Positions 7,923 to 16,530 of a DNA stretch of 64,000 nt are shown here, in pieces. Source of the stretch: Sphingomonas lenta (GTDB lineage: Bacteria > Pseudomonadota > Alphaproteobacteria > Sphingomonadales > Sphingomonadaceae); the NCBI RefSeq assembly GCF_002288825.1, contig NZ_NSLI01000003.1, positions 558,001 to 622,000 of the forward strand, written 5' to 3'. The position numbers and the translations under genes are program-made. The notes beneath the pieces are model-generated. The model made no database searches. It was not told the DNA's origin and saw nothing but the letters and a program-made list of their open reading frames with translations. Position 1 is the first letter of the stretch. Each line of letters begins with the position of its first letter.

Positions 7923-8875
7923 GCGGCTTCGCCTACCGCGTCGACCGCGAGCATGTGGAGCGCATCGACATCCATCACGCGCTCACCTGCGACCGGGGCG
8001 AGCTCGTCTGGGTGCATCTGACCACGGGCGACGACCGCGCGCGCAAGTGGCTGACCGAGCGCGCGGCGCTATCCGACTATGTCGTCGACGCGCTCACCGC
8101 CGCGGAGACGCGACCGCGCTGCGACCAGTTCGAGGACGGCGCGCTCGTCAACCTGCGCGGCCGCTCCGACGAGGAGCTGGGCGCGGGCGACCCGCTCGCC
8201 TCCGTCCGCATCTGGGCGACCAAGGGCCACGTCTTCTCCGTGACGCGCCGACGCCTGTCCGCGCTGGCCGAGGTCGAGCGCTGCGTGGAAGGGGGCAAGA
8301 TCCACGATCCCGGCGACCTCATCGCCGAGTTCGCCACCGCCATCACCGCCGACCTGGACCCGGAGGTCGCCGACCTCGGCGACCGGCTCGACGCCTGCGA
8401 GGAGGGGCTGAACCAGGGCAAGATCTTCGAGCTGCGCCAGACCGTGAACCGCGTCCGGTCGGAGGCGATCGGGTACCGCCGCTTCCTCAACCCCCAGCGC
8501 GCCGCGATCGAGAAGCTGGCGGGCCTGCCCGGCCACTGGATCGAGCCCGACGACCGCCTCCACCTCACCGCCGCCGCGGACCGCGCCGCGCGCATGGCCG
8601 AGGAGCTGGAGGCGATCCGCGAGCGTTCCGCGCTGGTCCACGACGCCTTGACCGACATGCGCGCGGAACAGCTCGACCAGCGCGGGCTCGAGCTGTCGGT
8701 CGCGGCGCTCGTGTTCCTGCCGCTGACCTTCATCACCGGGCTCTACGGCATGAACGTCGAGGGGCTGTGGTTCGCCGACCGGCCCTGGGCGTTCAACGCC
8801 ATCGTCGGGCTGTGCGCGGTGATCGCCGTCGCCATCACCGGCTGGTTTCTGCGCAAGAAGTGGGTTTCGCGCTGA
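7919..8875 (+). CDS. zntB: CorA/ZntB-family divalent cation transporter
   Basis: 318 residues from GTG 7919, coupled to the preceding gene by a GTGA overlap. Long cytoplasmic N-terminal domain, a helical stalk rich in charged residues, and two C-terminal membrane helices; the signature GMN is G277-N279 in TGLYGMNVEGLW at the end of the first helix, followed by a second helix and a basic tail FLRKKWVSR. The ZntB branch is favoured over Mg-specific CorA by its length and by sequences such as ARKWLTERAALSDYVVDALTAAETRPR at the N-terminus. It would move Zn2+ (or Mg/Co/Ni) across the inner membrane. Confidence 0.88.
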   Translation: MSGFAYRVDREHVERIDIHHALTCDRGELVWVHLTTGDDRARKWLTERAALSDYVVDALTAAETRPRCDQFEDGALVNLRGRSDEELGAGDPLASVRIWATKGHVFSVTRRRLSALAEVERCVEGGKIHDPGDLIAEFATAITADLDPEVADLGDRLDACEEGLNQGKIFELRQTVNRVRSEAIGYRRFLNPQRAAIEKLAGLPGHWIEPDDRLHLTAAADRAARMAEELEAIRERSALVHDALTDMRAEQLDQRGLELSVAALVFLPLTFITGLYGMNVEGLWFADRPWAFNAIVGLCAVIAVAITGWFLRKKWVSR

Positions 8876-8921
8876 CGGGCGCGGCCGCTATCCTGGCGCG
8901 ACCGAGACGAGGGGAAGAACC

Positions 8922-10871
8922 ATGAAGCGCCTGTTCACCGCCTGCGCCCTGCTGATCGCACCGCCGCTCGGCGCGCAGGAGACCGCGCCGCCCCCGCCGC
9001 CCGCCTGGCCGCACGAGGCCGACATCCCCAAGCCCAAACCGGTCAGCGTACCGCTGGCGGGCACCGCGACCGACGACCCCACGCGCTACTTCCTGGCGAA
9101 CGGCCCGAGCGCCGGCGCGCTGTCGCCCGACGGCGAGCGGCTCGCATACATCAGCCGCGTCACCGGCCAGCCGCAGGTCTGGGTCGTGGACGCCGCCGGC
9201 GGGAGCCCGCGCCAGCTCACCTTCGGGCTGGGCGTCGACGGCATGAGCTGGACGCCCGACGGCCAGGGGCTGATGTACGTCGCCGACAAGGGCGGCGACG
9301 AGCGCTACGGCTTCTACTGGGTCAGCGCCGACGGCACGCGGGAGCGCGTGCTGGTGCCGCCCAGCGCCGCCTTCACAATGCCCGGCGACTACACCGCCGA
9401 CGGCCGCGGCCTCGTCTACGCCACCACCGCGCGCGACGGGAAGAGCTTCGACCTCCACGTCGCCGCGCTCGACGGCTCGGGCTCGCGGCCGGTCCGCCAG
9501 GGCCGCATGGGCTACTACCCCAGCCAGGTGCAGCCGAACGGCACGCTCGCGATCGTGTCCGAATCGCGCGGCGAGACGGGGCAGGACGTGTACCTGGTCG
9601 ACCTCGCGACGGGGTCAGAGCGGACGCTGTTCAAGCCTCGCCAGGCTTCCGCCTACCGCTCCTTCGCCTGGACGCCGGACGGGCGTGGTTTCTACATGGT
9701 TACCGACCAGGACCGCGACTTCCAGGCGCTGGCGCATCACGACCTCGCTTCGGGGCGCACTCGGATCGTCGAAGCGCCCGCGCACGACGTGCGGAGCGTC
9801 GCGGTCAGCCCCGACGGCCGCTTCCTCCTCTGGACGACCGACGAGGGCGGCGTGCACCGCCTCCACGCGCGCGACCTGCGCGACGGGCGCGACCTGCCCG
9901 CGCCCCCGCTGCCCGCGGGCCTGCTCTCCGCCGAGTTCGCGCGCGGCGCGCCCGTCGCCCATATCGAGGTGAGCGGACCGCGCACGCCCGGCGAGCTATG
10001 GGTGTGGGACCTCGCATCAGGCCGGTCGCGCCGCGTCGTCGAGCCCAACGCCGCCGGCCTGGACCTCGCCGCCATGGTCGAGCCGCGGCTCGTCACCTTT
10101 CCCGCCCGCGACGGCGTGCGGCTGTCCGGGCTGCTCTACGAACCGCGCGACGTCGCCGGCCGCGCGCCCGTCTACCTTCAGCTCCACGGCGGCCCGTCGG
10201 CGCACGCCGGCGCTTACTGGCAACCCTCGACGCAGTATCTGCTGGCGCAGGGCGTGGCCGTGCTCGACTTCAACTATCGCGGCTCGACGGGGGCGGGAAA
10301 GAAGCACTCGCACCTCAACGACTTGCGGGAGCGCGGCAAGGAGATCGACGACGTCGTCGACGCGGTCCGCTGGATTGGGCGGCAGCCGGGGCTCGACGGC
10401 GCGCGCGTGGCGGTGGGCGGCGGATCTTATGGCGGCTACCTCACCAACGCGCTGATGGGCCGCCACCCCGACCTGTTCGCCGCAGGCGTCAGCCAGGTGG
10501 GCGTCGCCGACTGGGTCGCGAACCTGGAGCGCGCCTCGCCCCAGCTCCAGGCGTCCGACCGCCTGGAATATGGCGACGTCCGCGATCCCGCCGACCGCAA
10601 GTTCCTCCAGTCCCTGTCGCCGATGAACTGGGTCGCGAAGATCAGGCGTCCCTTCCTGGTCCAGGTCGGCGCCAACGATCCGCGCAACGGCCCGCAGGAG
10701 CAGGACGCGTTCGTCACCGCCATCCGCGACGCGGGCGGGCAGGTGATCTACCGCCGTTACCCGGACGAGGGCCACGGCATCGTCAACCTCCCCAACATCC
10801 TCGACTGGAACCGCACCAAGGCCGCCTTCCTGGTCGAGCATCTCCGGCCGCGGCGGACCGCGGCGCGTTGA
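8922..10871 (+). CDS. Exported S9-family peptidase (prolyl oligopeptidase / acylaminoacyl-peptidase type)
   Basis: 649 residues. Signal peptide MKRLFTACALLIAPPLGAQ, then a seven-bladed propeller with TolB-like repeats (LSPDGERLAYIS, SWTPDGQGLMYV, VSPDGRFLLWT) up to about 370, then an alpha/beta-hydrolase domain. The catalytic triad is Ser502 in GGGSYGGY, Asp586 in VGANDPRNG and His618 in DEGHGIV. The oxyanion-side motif YLQLHGGPSAHA precedes it. Secreted to the periplasm, where it should cut short peptides. Sphingomonads carry many such peptidases. The TTG start of the next gene overlaps its stop. Confidence 0.9.
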   Translation: MKRLFTACALLIAPPLGAQETAPPPPPAWPHEADIPKPKPVSVPLAGTATDDPTRYFLANGPSAGALSPDGERLAYISRVTGQPQVWVVDAAGGSPRQLTFGLGVDGMSWTPDGQGLMYVADKGGDERYGFYWVSADGTRERVLVPPSAAFTMPGDYTADGRGLVYATTARDGKSFDLHVAALDGSGSRPVRQGRMGYYPSQVQPNGTLAIVSESRGETGQDVYLVDLATGSERTLFKPRQASAYRSFAWTPDGRGFYMVTDQDRDFQALAHHDLASGRTRIVEAPAHDVRSVAVSPDGRFLLWTTDEGGVHRLHARDLRDGRDLPAPPLPAGLLSAEFARGAPVAHIEVSGPRTPGELWVWDLASGRSRRVVEPNAAGLDLAAMVEPRLVTFPARDGVRLSGLLYEPRDVAGRAPVYLQLHGGPSAHAGAYWQPSTQYLLAQGVAVLDFNYRGSTGAGKKHSHLNDLRERGKEIDDVVDAVRWIGRQPGLDGARVAVGGGSYGGYLTNALMGRHPDLFAAGVSQVGVADWVANLERASPQLQASDRLEYGDVRDPADRKFLQSLSPMNWVAKIRRPFLVQVGANDPRNGPQEQDAFVTAIRDAGGQVIYRRYPDEGHGIVNLPNILDWNRTKAAFLVEHLRPRRTAAR

Positions 10872-11368
10872 ACGGGGAGGGCTGCTCGTACCGGCGTCGC
10901 CTGCGCGCCTTTCAGGCGATGCGGGGCGATCCGCCCGATCCCGGTTTCATCGCCGATCTCGAGTTCCTGGAGAACCGTGACCTCGACCTCTCGGTCCGCC
11001 TGGGCGCGATGCTGGCGTTCAACGCGCTGGTGATCACGGTCGGCACCCACCCGGTCTCCGCCTCGCCCGGCGCGCCGCTCAGCGTCGACGCGGCGACGCA
11101 GCCCTGGCTGACGCTCGCCAGCCTGGCCGGCATCGCGCCGGTGGTCGTGTCGAGCTATCTGTGCCTGCGCGCGATCTTGGTGGGCGAGGAGTTCGACGCG
11201 GAAGGGTTGGACGGCGACGAGGCGCTCCGGCAGCGCCTGTTCGCGAGCTTCGTCCACTCCATCGACGCGCAGGGCCGCCGGCTCCGGCGCGCGGTGCGCT
11301 GGACGATTGCGGGCGGGGTCGCGACCATGATCGTCTGGGCCGCGATCCTCTCCGTGAAGATGGGCTAG
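10868..11368 (+). CDS. Uncharacterised three-helix membrane protein
   Basis: About 166 residues if the TTG at 10868 (overlapping the peptidase stop) is used; ATG 10919 would give 149. Predicted helices: 44-62 (GAMLAFNALVITVG), 82-104 and 143-163 near the C-terminus. A soluble N-terminal part contains DLEFLENRDLDLSVRL, and an acidic loop EEFDAEGLDGDEAL joins helices 2 and 3. I do not recognise a named family; the layout, helix-entry motif and size faintly resemble the short membrane effectors found in cyclic-nucleotide (Pycsar-type) systems, but no cyclase is nearby. Its stop TAG is shared, on opposite strands, with the stop of fliS (CTAG at 11365-11368). Confidence 0.6.
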   Translation: MNGEGCSYRRRLRAFQAMRGDPPDPGFIADLEFLENRDLDLSVRLGAMLAFNALVITVGTHPVSASPGAPLSVDAATQPWLTLASLAGIAPVVVSSYLCLRAILVGEEFDAEGLDGDEALRQRLFASFVHSIDAQGRRLRRAVRWTIAGGVATMIVWAAILSVKMG

Positions 11369-11766
11369 GCCGCCAGGCTAGCCCAGGCGCCGGCGATCTC
11401 GCCTAAGTCGGCGGCGACCTCGCGGAAGGGGGCGGGGTCGTCCTCCAGGCTCGCGGCGAGCACCTGGCGGCGCGCGCCGGCGTAGACGGTCGCCAGCGTG
11501 CGCGACACGTCGCCGCCCGCCTCGAAATCGAGCCCGGCCTCCAGCGCGAACAGGATGGCGGTGGCGCGCGTCACGCGCTCGCTCTTGACCCCGCGGTTGC
11601 GCGCCTCCGCGGCGAAGGCGGCGCCGCGCAAGGAGGCGATGAGCTCCTCGTAGAGCAGGCGCACCAGCCCCGCGCCGTTCGCCGCCTGCGCGGCGCGGCC
11701 GGCCACGTCGATGCGGCGATAGGTGCGCTCGGGATCGGAGAGCGCGGCGCAGGCGTAGGCGATCAC
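11365..11766 (-). CDS. fliS: Flagellin export chaperone FliS
   Basis: 133 residues from GTG 11766, overlapping the fliD stop (GTGA). FliS binds the C-terminal disordered part of flagellin in the cytoplasm and hands it to FlhA. The pattern of a four-helix bundle is visible: YRRIDVAGRAAQAANGAGLVRLLYEELIASLRGA, then VKSERVTRATAILFALEAGLDFEAGGDVSRTLATVYAGARRQVLAA, which matches the FliS core in which the third helix starts with ...ALEAGLDxExGGxVSRxLxxxY. Last gene of the fliD-fliS unit driven by a sigma-28 promoter. Confidence 0.88.
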   Translation of the reverse strand: MIAYACAALSDPERTYRRIDVAGRAAQAANGAGLVRLLYEELIASLRGAAFAAEARNRGVKSERVTRATAILFALEAGLDFEAGGDVSRTLATVYAGARRQVLAASLEDDPAPFREVAADLGEIAGAWASLAA

Positions 11767-13241
11767 TGGTCGCTGCGGTTCCACGCCTTGATCTGGTTCT
11801 CCATGAACGTCATGGTCGATTTGTACGCCGCGACGCGCGCGTCCATGCCGGAGAACTGGCGGGTCAGCCGCTCGCGCATCTGCTCGGCCTGCTCCGTCGC
11901 CCGCTCGCGTTCCTGCTCCAGCCGCGTCTTCTGCTGACCATAGGTCTGGGCCGACGCGTCCAGCCCCGTCCTGAAGCCTATCGCCTTGGTGGGCGCCACG
12001 CGCTCGGCGATCAGGTTGAGCTGCGCGGACAGCCCGTCGGTCGAGCCGGTCCTGGGCGGCGCGAAGATCGCCTCCACCGCTTCCGGATAGTCCGCCAGCG
12101 CCTTGGCGAGCCGCGCGGAGTCGACCACGAGCGAGCCGTCGCGCTGCGTGGCGACGCCCAGGTCCGCCAGCGTGCGCGGCGCGCCGGCCCGGCCCTCCGG
12201 GATCAGCGCGGCGGTGGTCAGCCGTGCGAGGTCGCGCTGCAACGCCTCCACCGCACCGTCCATCCGGAGCGCGCCCGTGAACGGGTCGTTCTGGTCGCGG
12301 ACGATCCCGAGCATCTCGTTGTACGCGTCCACGAAGTTGGTCACGCCCTCGCTCAACGAGGACGACGCCCGTTTCGCGGAGATCTCGACCGGCGCGGTCG
12401 TGGCCGACAGGAGCTCCAGCTTGATGCCCGGCACGAGGTCGGTGATCGTGTTGGAGGGGCGCCGGTACTGCACGCCTTCCAAGGTCACGATCGCGTCCTG
12501 CCCGCGCACGCCCGTATAGGCGCCCTCGGAGGACGGGGTGACGCCCGTGTCGACCGTGAAGCCCCTCAGCGTCTCGCCGTTGTTGACGTAACCGGGGTCG
12601 AACAGCGTCGGCGCGCGGTTGGGCGTGTCGGTCGCCTGGACGGTGAACGCCTTGTCGGCGCCGTCGCTGCTCTTCAGGACCAGGCGGGAGCCGGCCCCGT
12701 CGGCGACGAGGGTGGCGGTGAGCCGGCCGGCGAGACCGGCGTCGGCGTTGATCTGATCCGCGACGTTCTGGAGCGTCCGGCCCGGCGCGATCGTCAGCGT
12801 CACCTCCTGCGGCGCGGCCTCGGTCCCGGCGCCGGTGAAGCTGATCTTGAGCGTGCCTTCCTTGAACGTGGTCGCGGCGGCGTAGCTCTTGTTGGTCGTC
12901 GAAGCCTGGGCGGAGGCGAGCTGGACCACGCCCACCGCGGTTTCCATGTCCTTCAGCGTCGCGCCGGGCAGCGTCGAGACCGCGACGGCGTTCGGGTTCG
13001 CGCTGATGGGCTGGGTCGCCAGCGAGCCGCCGGAGACGAGGGCCTTCAACGCGCTGTTGAAGCCGGTGATCGCGCTGCGGATCGTGGAAATGCCGGAGAT
13101 CTGCGCCTCCAGCTTCTCCTCGCGGCGCGTGAACTCCTTGGTCTTGACGCTGAACTGCGCGTCGACGAGCGACGTGACCAGCGCGCCCAGGTCGATGCCG
13201 GAGCCGGAGCCCAGGACCTTGGTGATCGATTCGACGGCCAT
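11763..13241 (-). CDS. fliD: Flagellar filament cap protein FliD (HAP2)
   Basis: 492 residues, beginning MAVESITKVLGSGSGIDLG; the GSGIDLGALVTSLVDAQ opening is the FliD N-terminal signature. Middle domains contain EGTLKISFTGAG and TLTIAPGRTLQNVADQIN; C-terminal FliD_C is marked by SLSEGVTNFVDAYNEMLGIVRDQ and a coiled coil near the end (LEQERERATEQAEQMRERLTRQFSGMDARVAAYKS...). FliD forms the pentameric cap under which flagellin folds. The start at 13241 is preceded by GGGGGACAAG. A larger frame continues upstream into flhB but is not coding. Own sigma-28 promoter lies just upstream. Confidence 0.95.
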   Translation of the reverse strand: MAVESITKVLGSGSGIDLGALVTSLVDAQFSVKTKEFTRREEKLEAQISGISTIRSAITGFNSALKALVSGGSLATQPISANPNAVAVSTLPGATLKDMETAVGVVQLASAQASTTNKSYAAATTFKEGTLKISFTGAGTEAAPQEVTLTIAPGRTLQNVADQINADAGLAGRLTATLVADGAGSRLVLKSSDGADKAFTVQATDTPNRAPTLFDPGYVNNGETLRGFTVDTGVTPSSEGAYTGVRGQDAIVTLEGVQYRRPSNTITDLVPGIKLELLSATTAPVEISAKRASSSLSEGVTNFVDAYNEMLGIVRDQNDPFTGALRMDGAVEALQRDLARLTTAALIPEGRAGAPRTLADLGVATQRDGSLVVDSARLAKALADYPEAVEAIFAPPRTGSTDGLSAQLNLIAERVAPTKAIGFRTGLDASAQTYGQQKTRLEQERERATEQAEQMRERLTRQFSGMDARVAAYKSTMTFMENQIKAWNRSDQ

Positions 13242-13270
13242 GCGCTTGTCCCCCGGGGTGTTCTGAAGAG

Positions 13271-13297
13271 GATACGGCCGCGGCCGCGCGGACTTTA
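13271..13297 (-). promoter_or_regulatory. Sigma-28 (FliA) promoter of fliD-fliS
   Basis: Read on the minus strand: TAAAGTCC, N11, GCCGTATC. TAAA to GCCG spacing is exactly 15. The TAA of the -35 is also the flhB stop codon, so the promoter begins inside the last gene of the fli operon. Same -10 as the flgM promoter. Confidence 0.75.
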
Positions 13298-14422
13298 GTG
13301 AGGCGTGCCGTTCTCGTCGAAGCGCGCGGTCGGCGGCACCTCGATCGGCGGCAGGGCCGCGCCGCCGCCCGCCGCCTCGTCCAGCTGGAACACGAAGGCG
13401 AGCACGGTGGCGATGGCCAGGTACAGGTCGTCGCGGACCTCCTGGCCCTCGCGGCTGGTGTAGTAGACGGCGCGGGCCAGCGCGGGTGCCTCGAGCACGG
13501 GCACCGCCGCTTCTTTCGCGATCTCGCGGATGGAGAGCGCGGTCGCGCCCCGTCCCTTGGCGACGACGACCGGCACTTGGTCGCGCCCGCGGTCGTAGCG
13601 GAGCGCCACGGAGAAGTGCGTAGGGTTGGTGAGCACGACGTGCGCCTCCGCGACCGCCTTCCGCGCGCCGCCGCGCAGGATCTCGTAGCGGCGCTGGCGC
13701 TGGTGCGCCTTGGCTTCGGGCGAGCCCTCGGTCTGCTTGTGCTCGTCCTTGACCTCCTGCTTGGTCATGCGGAGCTTCATCATGCGGCGGATGGCGGAGA
13801 GCGGCACGTCGAAGCCGGCGATAAGCACGAGCCCGAACGCCATGGCGACGAGCACGCCCGTCAGCATGCCGCCCAGCGCGTCCACCGCTTGGGTAAGCTC
13901 CGACGAGCTCAGGCCCCGCGTCGTGTCGACGATGCCCGACAGCGTCCACCAGCCGATCGCGCCCAGGAGCACGACCTTGAGCAGCGACTTTCCGAGCTCG
14001 ATCCAGCCGTTCATGCCGAACATGCGCTTCAGGCCGGACAGCGGATTGATGCGGTTGCCCTTGGGGGCCAGCAGCTTGGCGTTCCAGCCGAGCGAGCCCA
14101 GGCCCGCCTGGCTCGCCACCGCGGCGGCGATCGAGACGGCGAAGAGGCTTCCGAGCGCGGGCAGCAGTCGCCAGCCGGCTTCGGCGAGCGGTCGCCAGGG
14201 CGAGAAGTCCTCGACGTCGGCGCGGCCGAACTGCAGGCTGGCGGTCATCACGCCCTTGCACGCGGCCATGAGCGAAGGCCCGAACAGCGCGATCCAGCCC
14301 ACGCCCGCCATCATCACCAGCGCGGTCGCGAACTCGCGCGATTTGAGAATATCGCCCTTCTCGACCGCGTCCCGTACGCGTTTCTGTGTCGGGACTTCCG
14401 TCCGATCGCCGCCCTCCGACAT
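13295..14422 (-). CDS. flhB: Flagellar type III export switch protein FlhB
   Basis: 375 residues. Integral membrane protein of the export gate that changes substrate specificity from rod/hook to filament. N-terminal EVPTQKRVRDAVEKGDILKSRE, four hydrophobic segments between about 33 and 215, then the cytoplasmic domain with the self-cleavage motif NPTH at 266-269 (HVVLTNPTHFSVALRY). RNPLSG-like GNRINPLSGLKRMFG sits in the loop after the second helix. Last gene of the long flbD-fli operon; its start shares one base with the fliR stop. Confidence 0.96.
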   Translation of the reverse strand: MSEGGDRTEVPTQKRVRDAVEKGDILKSREFATALVMMAGVGWIALFGPSLMAACKGVMTASLQFGRADVEDFSPWRPLAEAGWRLLPALGSLFAVSIAAAVASQAGLGSLGWNAKLLAPKGNRINPLSGLKRMFGMNGWIELGKSLLKVVLLGAIGWWTLSGIVDTTRGLSSSELTQAVDALGGMLTGVLVAMAFGLVLIAGFDVPLSAIRRMMKLRMTKQEVKDEHKQTEGSPEAKAHQRQRRYEILRGGARKAVAEAHVVLTNPTHFSVALRYDRGRDQVPVVVAKGRGATALSIREIAKEAAVPVLEAPALARAVYYTSREGQEVRDDLYLAIATVLAFVFQLDEAAGGGAALPPIEVPPTARFDENGTPH

Positions 14423-15195
14423 CAGCCGAGCACCAGCTTATCGGCGGCGGACAGGCTTTCGCGGACGATGACGACCATGTAGTCGCCCATCGCCGGGAAC
14501 GAGATGGCGAGCGCGACGACGCCGACGGCGAGGCTCATCGGCAGGCCGACCGCGAACAGGTTCAGCGACGGCGCGGAGCGCGAGATCATGCCGACGACCA
14601 GGTTGAGCGCGAGCAGCAGGAAACCGACGGGCAGCGCCAGCAGCAGGCCGGCCACGAACGCGTAGCCGCCGAAGATCGCGATCGCCTGCAGCCGCTCCGC
14701 GCCCATCCAGGCCTGGCCGGGGGGAAGGGCGGCGTAGCTCCTCACGATCATGTCGACGAGCACGAGGTGGCCGTCGAGCGACAGGAACAGGAGCGTCAGC
14801 ATGATCGTGAAGAACTGGCCCAGCGCGGGGCTGGAGCGGCCGTTCTGCGGGTCGACCGACTGCGCGAAGCCCAAACCCATCGACCCGCCGATCAGCTCGC
14901 TCGCGATGAGCGGCGCGGCGAAAGCGATCTGGAGGATGAAGCCGATGGCGAGGCCGACCAGCGCCTCCGCCGCCACGCTGATGAACGTCGCCAGCCCGAA
15001 CAGCTGCGCGGGCGGGGTCACCGGGTGGACGCCCAGCACCAGCACGCCCACCGCGCCCGACAGCGCCACGCGCACCGGCAGGGGCACGCCGACCGCGCCG
15101 AACACGGGAGCCGCGACGAAAGCTGCGCCCACGCGCACCATCACGAAGACGAGCGCCCAGAGCTGGGGTTCGATGGAGAGGCCGAAGCCGAGCAT
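14422..15195 (-). CDS. fliR: Flagellar export gate protein FliR
   Basis: 257 residues, strongly hydrophobic with about six membrane helices. FliR forms the FliP5-Q4-R1 core of the export gate. Typical motifs: LWALVFVMVRVGAAFVAAPVFG, ALVGLAIGFILQIAFAAPLIASELIG and MGLGFAQSVDPQNG (GxxxAxxxDP). ATG 15195 (MLGFGLSIEPQLW). Separated from fliQ by 176 bp containing a REP pair, the only sizeable break in the fli operon. Confidence 0.94.
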   Translation of the reverse strand: MLGFGLSIEPQLWALVFVMVRVGAAFVAAPVFGAVGVPLPVRVALSGAVGVLVLGVHPVTPPAQLFGLATFISVAAEALVGLAIGFILQIAFAAPLIASELIGGSMGLGFAQSVDPQNGRSSPALGQFFTIMLTLLFLSLDGHLVLVDMIVRSYAALPPGQAWMGAERLQAIAIFGGYAFVAGLLLALPVGFLLLALNLVVGMISRSAPSLNLFAVGLPMSLAVGVVALAISFPAMGDYMVVIVRESLSAADKLVLG

Positions 15196-15240
15196 GACTC
15201 AGGTCGATAATGTACGGGTCGCCACGTCCACCTCAGCACC

Positions 15241-15346
15241 GTCACCCCGGGCTTGACCCGGGGTCCACGCGCGGCACTTCGATTCGCGAAGGTCATCCGT
15301 GAACGAGGGGACGCGCGTGGATGCCGGATCAAATCCGGCATGACGG
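15241..15346. repeat. REP-like palindrome pair between fliQ and fliR
   Basis: CACCCCGGGC-TTGA-CCCGGGGTC at 15243-15265 and GATGCCGGATC-AA-ATCCGGCATGAC at 15319-15344, two hairpins in tail-to-tail orientation. The stretch interrupts an otherwise gapless operon. Confidence 0.7.
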
Positions 15347-15371
15347 CGAGAGGAGGCGGCGAAGGGAGAGG

Positions 15372-15644
15372 TCACCGAACCAAATCCGGAATCCGCTCGT
15401 AGATGCCCAGCGTGAAGTCGCTGAGCAGGCCCAGGATCAGCCCGCCGAAGATCATGATGGAGAACGCCACCACGACGAGCTTGGGCACGAAGGACAGCGT
15501 CTGCTCGTTGATCGAGGTCGCGGCCTGCACCATGCCCAGGATCAGGCCGGCGAGGAGCGCGGGGATCAGGATCGGGGCGGCGGCGAGCGCCAGCACCCAC
15601 ATCGTCTGGTTGGCGACGGTGAGGAAGTAATCGGCGTCGACCAC
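15372..15644 (-). CDS. fliQ: Flagellar export gate protein FliQ
   Basis: 90 residues, two membrane helices. Opens MVDADYFLTVANQTMWVLALAAAPILIPALLAGLILGMVQAATSINEQTLSFVPKLV; the GxxQAxTxINExTLSFxPK motif is diagnostic. Four copies assemble with FliP and FliR. Four bases separate it from the fliP stop. Confidence 0.95.
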   Translation of the reverse strand: MVDADYFLTVANQTMWVLALAAAPILIPALLAGLILGMVQAATSINEQTLSFVPKLVVVAFSIMIFGGLILGLLSDFTLGIYERIPDLVR

Positions 15645-15648
15645 GGCG

Positions 15649-16530
15649 CTAACTCGCGAAGCTGTTGGCGAGGCTGCCCATGGTCAGCGCCCAGCCGTCC
15701 ACCAGGACGAAAAGGAGCAGCTTGAAGGGCAGGGAGATGATCTGCGGGGACAGCATCATCATGCCCAAGGACATGAGGACCGTCGCGACCACGAGATCGA
15801 TGACGATGAAGGGCAGGAAGATCAGGAAGCCGATCTGGAACGCGGTCTTGAGCTCGCTGGTGACGAAGGCGGGCAGCAGCACGGCGTAGGGCACGTCGGC
15901 GGACGACTTGTACGGGCCCGACTTGGCGAGCTCGGAGAACATGGTCAGGTCCTTCATGCGCGTCTGCTTGACCATGAAGGCGTGGAGCGGCGCGCCCGCG
16001 GCCTGGATCATGTCCGTGCCCTGGAGCTGGCCGGAGGCATAGGGCTGGATCGCGTTCTGGTTGATCTGGCTGATGGTGGGCGCCATCACGAACAGCGACA
16101 GGAACAACGACAGGCCGATCAGCACCTGGTTGGGCGGCGTCTGCTGGAGCCCCAGCGCCTGGCGGAGCACCGCCAGCACGATCACGATGCGCGTGAAGCT
16201 GGTCATCATCAGGAGGATGCCCGGCAGGATCGTCAGCAGGCCCATGATGATAAGGACCTGCAGCGACAGCGACAGCGAACCGCCCCCGCTCTGCTGCTGG
16301 CTCAGCTGGCCCAGCGCGCGGTCCACCGCGTCGCCGACGCCGGGCGCGGCCGGGGCAGCGGGCGCGGCCGGGGCGGCTTGCGCGAAGGCGGGCATGGCGA
16401 CGAACATCGCGAGCAGCACCGCCAGCACCACGAACACCGCGCCGAAGCCGCCGCGCGTCTTGCGCGTGGCTTGCGTGCGGACCGAACGGACGAGCGCGGG
16501 CCCCCTGCCGAGGCGAGTGACGGTGATCAC
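15649..16530 (-). CDS. fliP: Flagellar export gate protein FliP
   Basis: 293 residues from GTG 16530 (overlapping the fliO stop, GTGA). Export-gate pore protein: LQVLIIMGLLTILPGILLMMTSFTRIVIVLAVLRQALGLQQTPPNQVLIGL and the family ending MMMLSPQIISLPFKLLLFVLVDGW are textbook. It is longer than the usual 245-250 residues because of an N-terminal basic stretch (about 1-27), a signal-like helix ending AMPAFAQ, and an Ala/Pro repeat APAAPAAPAAPG. The true start might be internal, though no other good ribosome site is apparent. Confidence 0.95.
   Translation of the reverse strand: MITVTRLGRGPALVRSVRTQATRKTRGGFGAVFVVLAVLLAMFVAMPAFAQAAPAAPAAPAAPGVGDAVDRALGQLSQQQSGGGSLSLSLQVLIIMGLLTILPGILLMMTSFTRIVIVLAVLRQALGLQQTPPNQVLIGLSLFLSLFVMAPTISQINQNAIQPYASGQLQGTDMIQAAGAPLHAFMVKQTRMKDLTMFSELAKSGPYKSSADVPYAVLLPAFVTSELKTAFQIGFLIFLPFIVIDLVVATVLMSLGMMMLSPQIISLPFKLLLFVLVDGWALTMGSLANSFAS

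Noticed and set aside
13298..14482. 394-residue plus-strand frame opposite flhB
   Set aside because: Complement of a conserved flhB coding sequence; His/Arg/Gln-rich with no fold.
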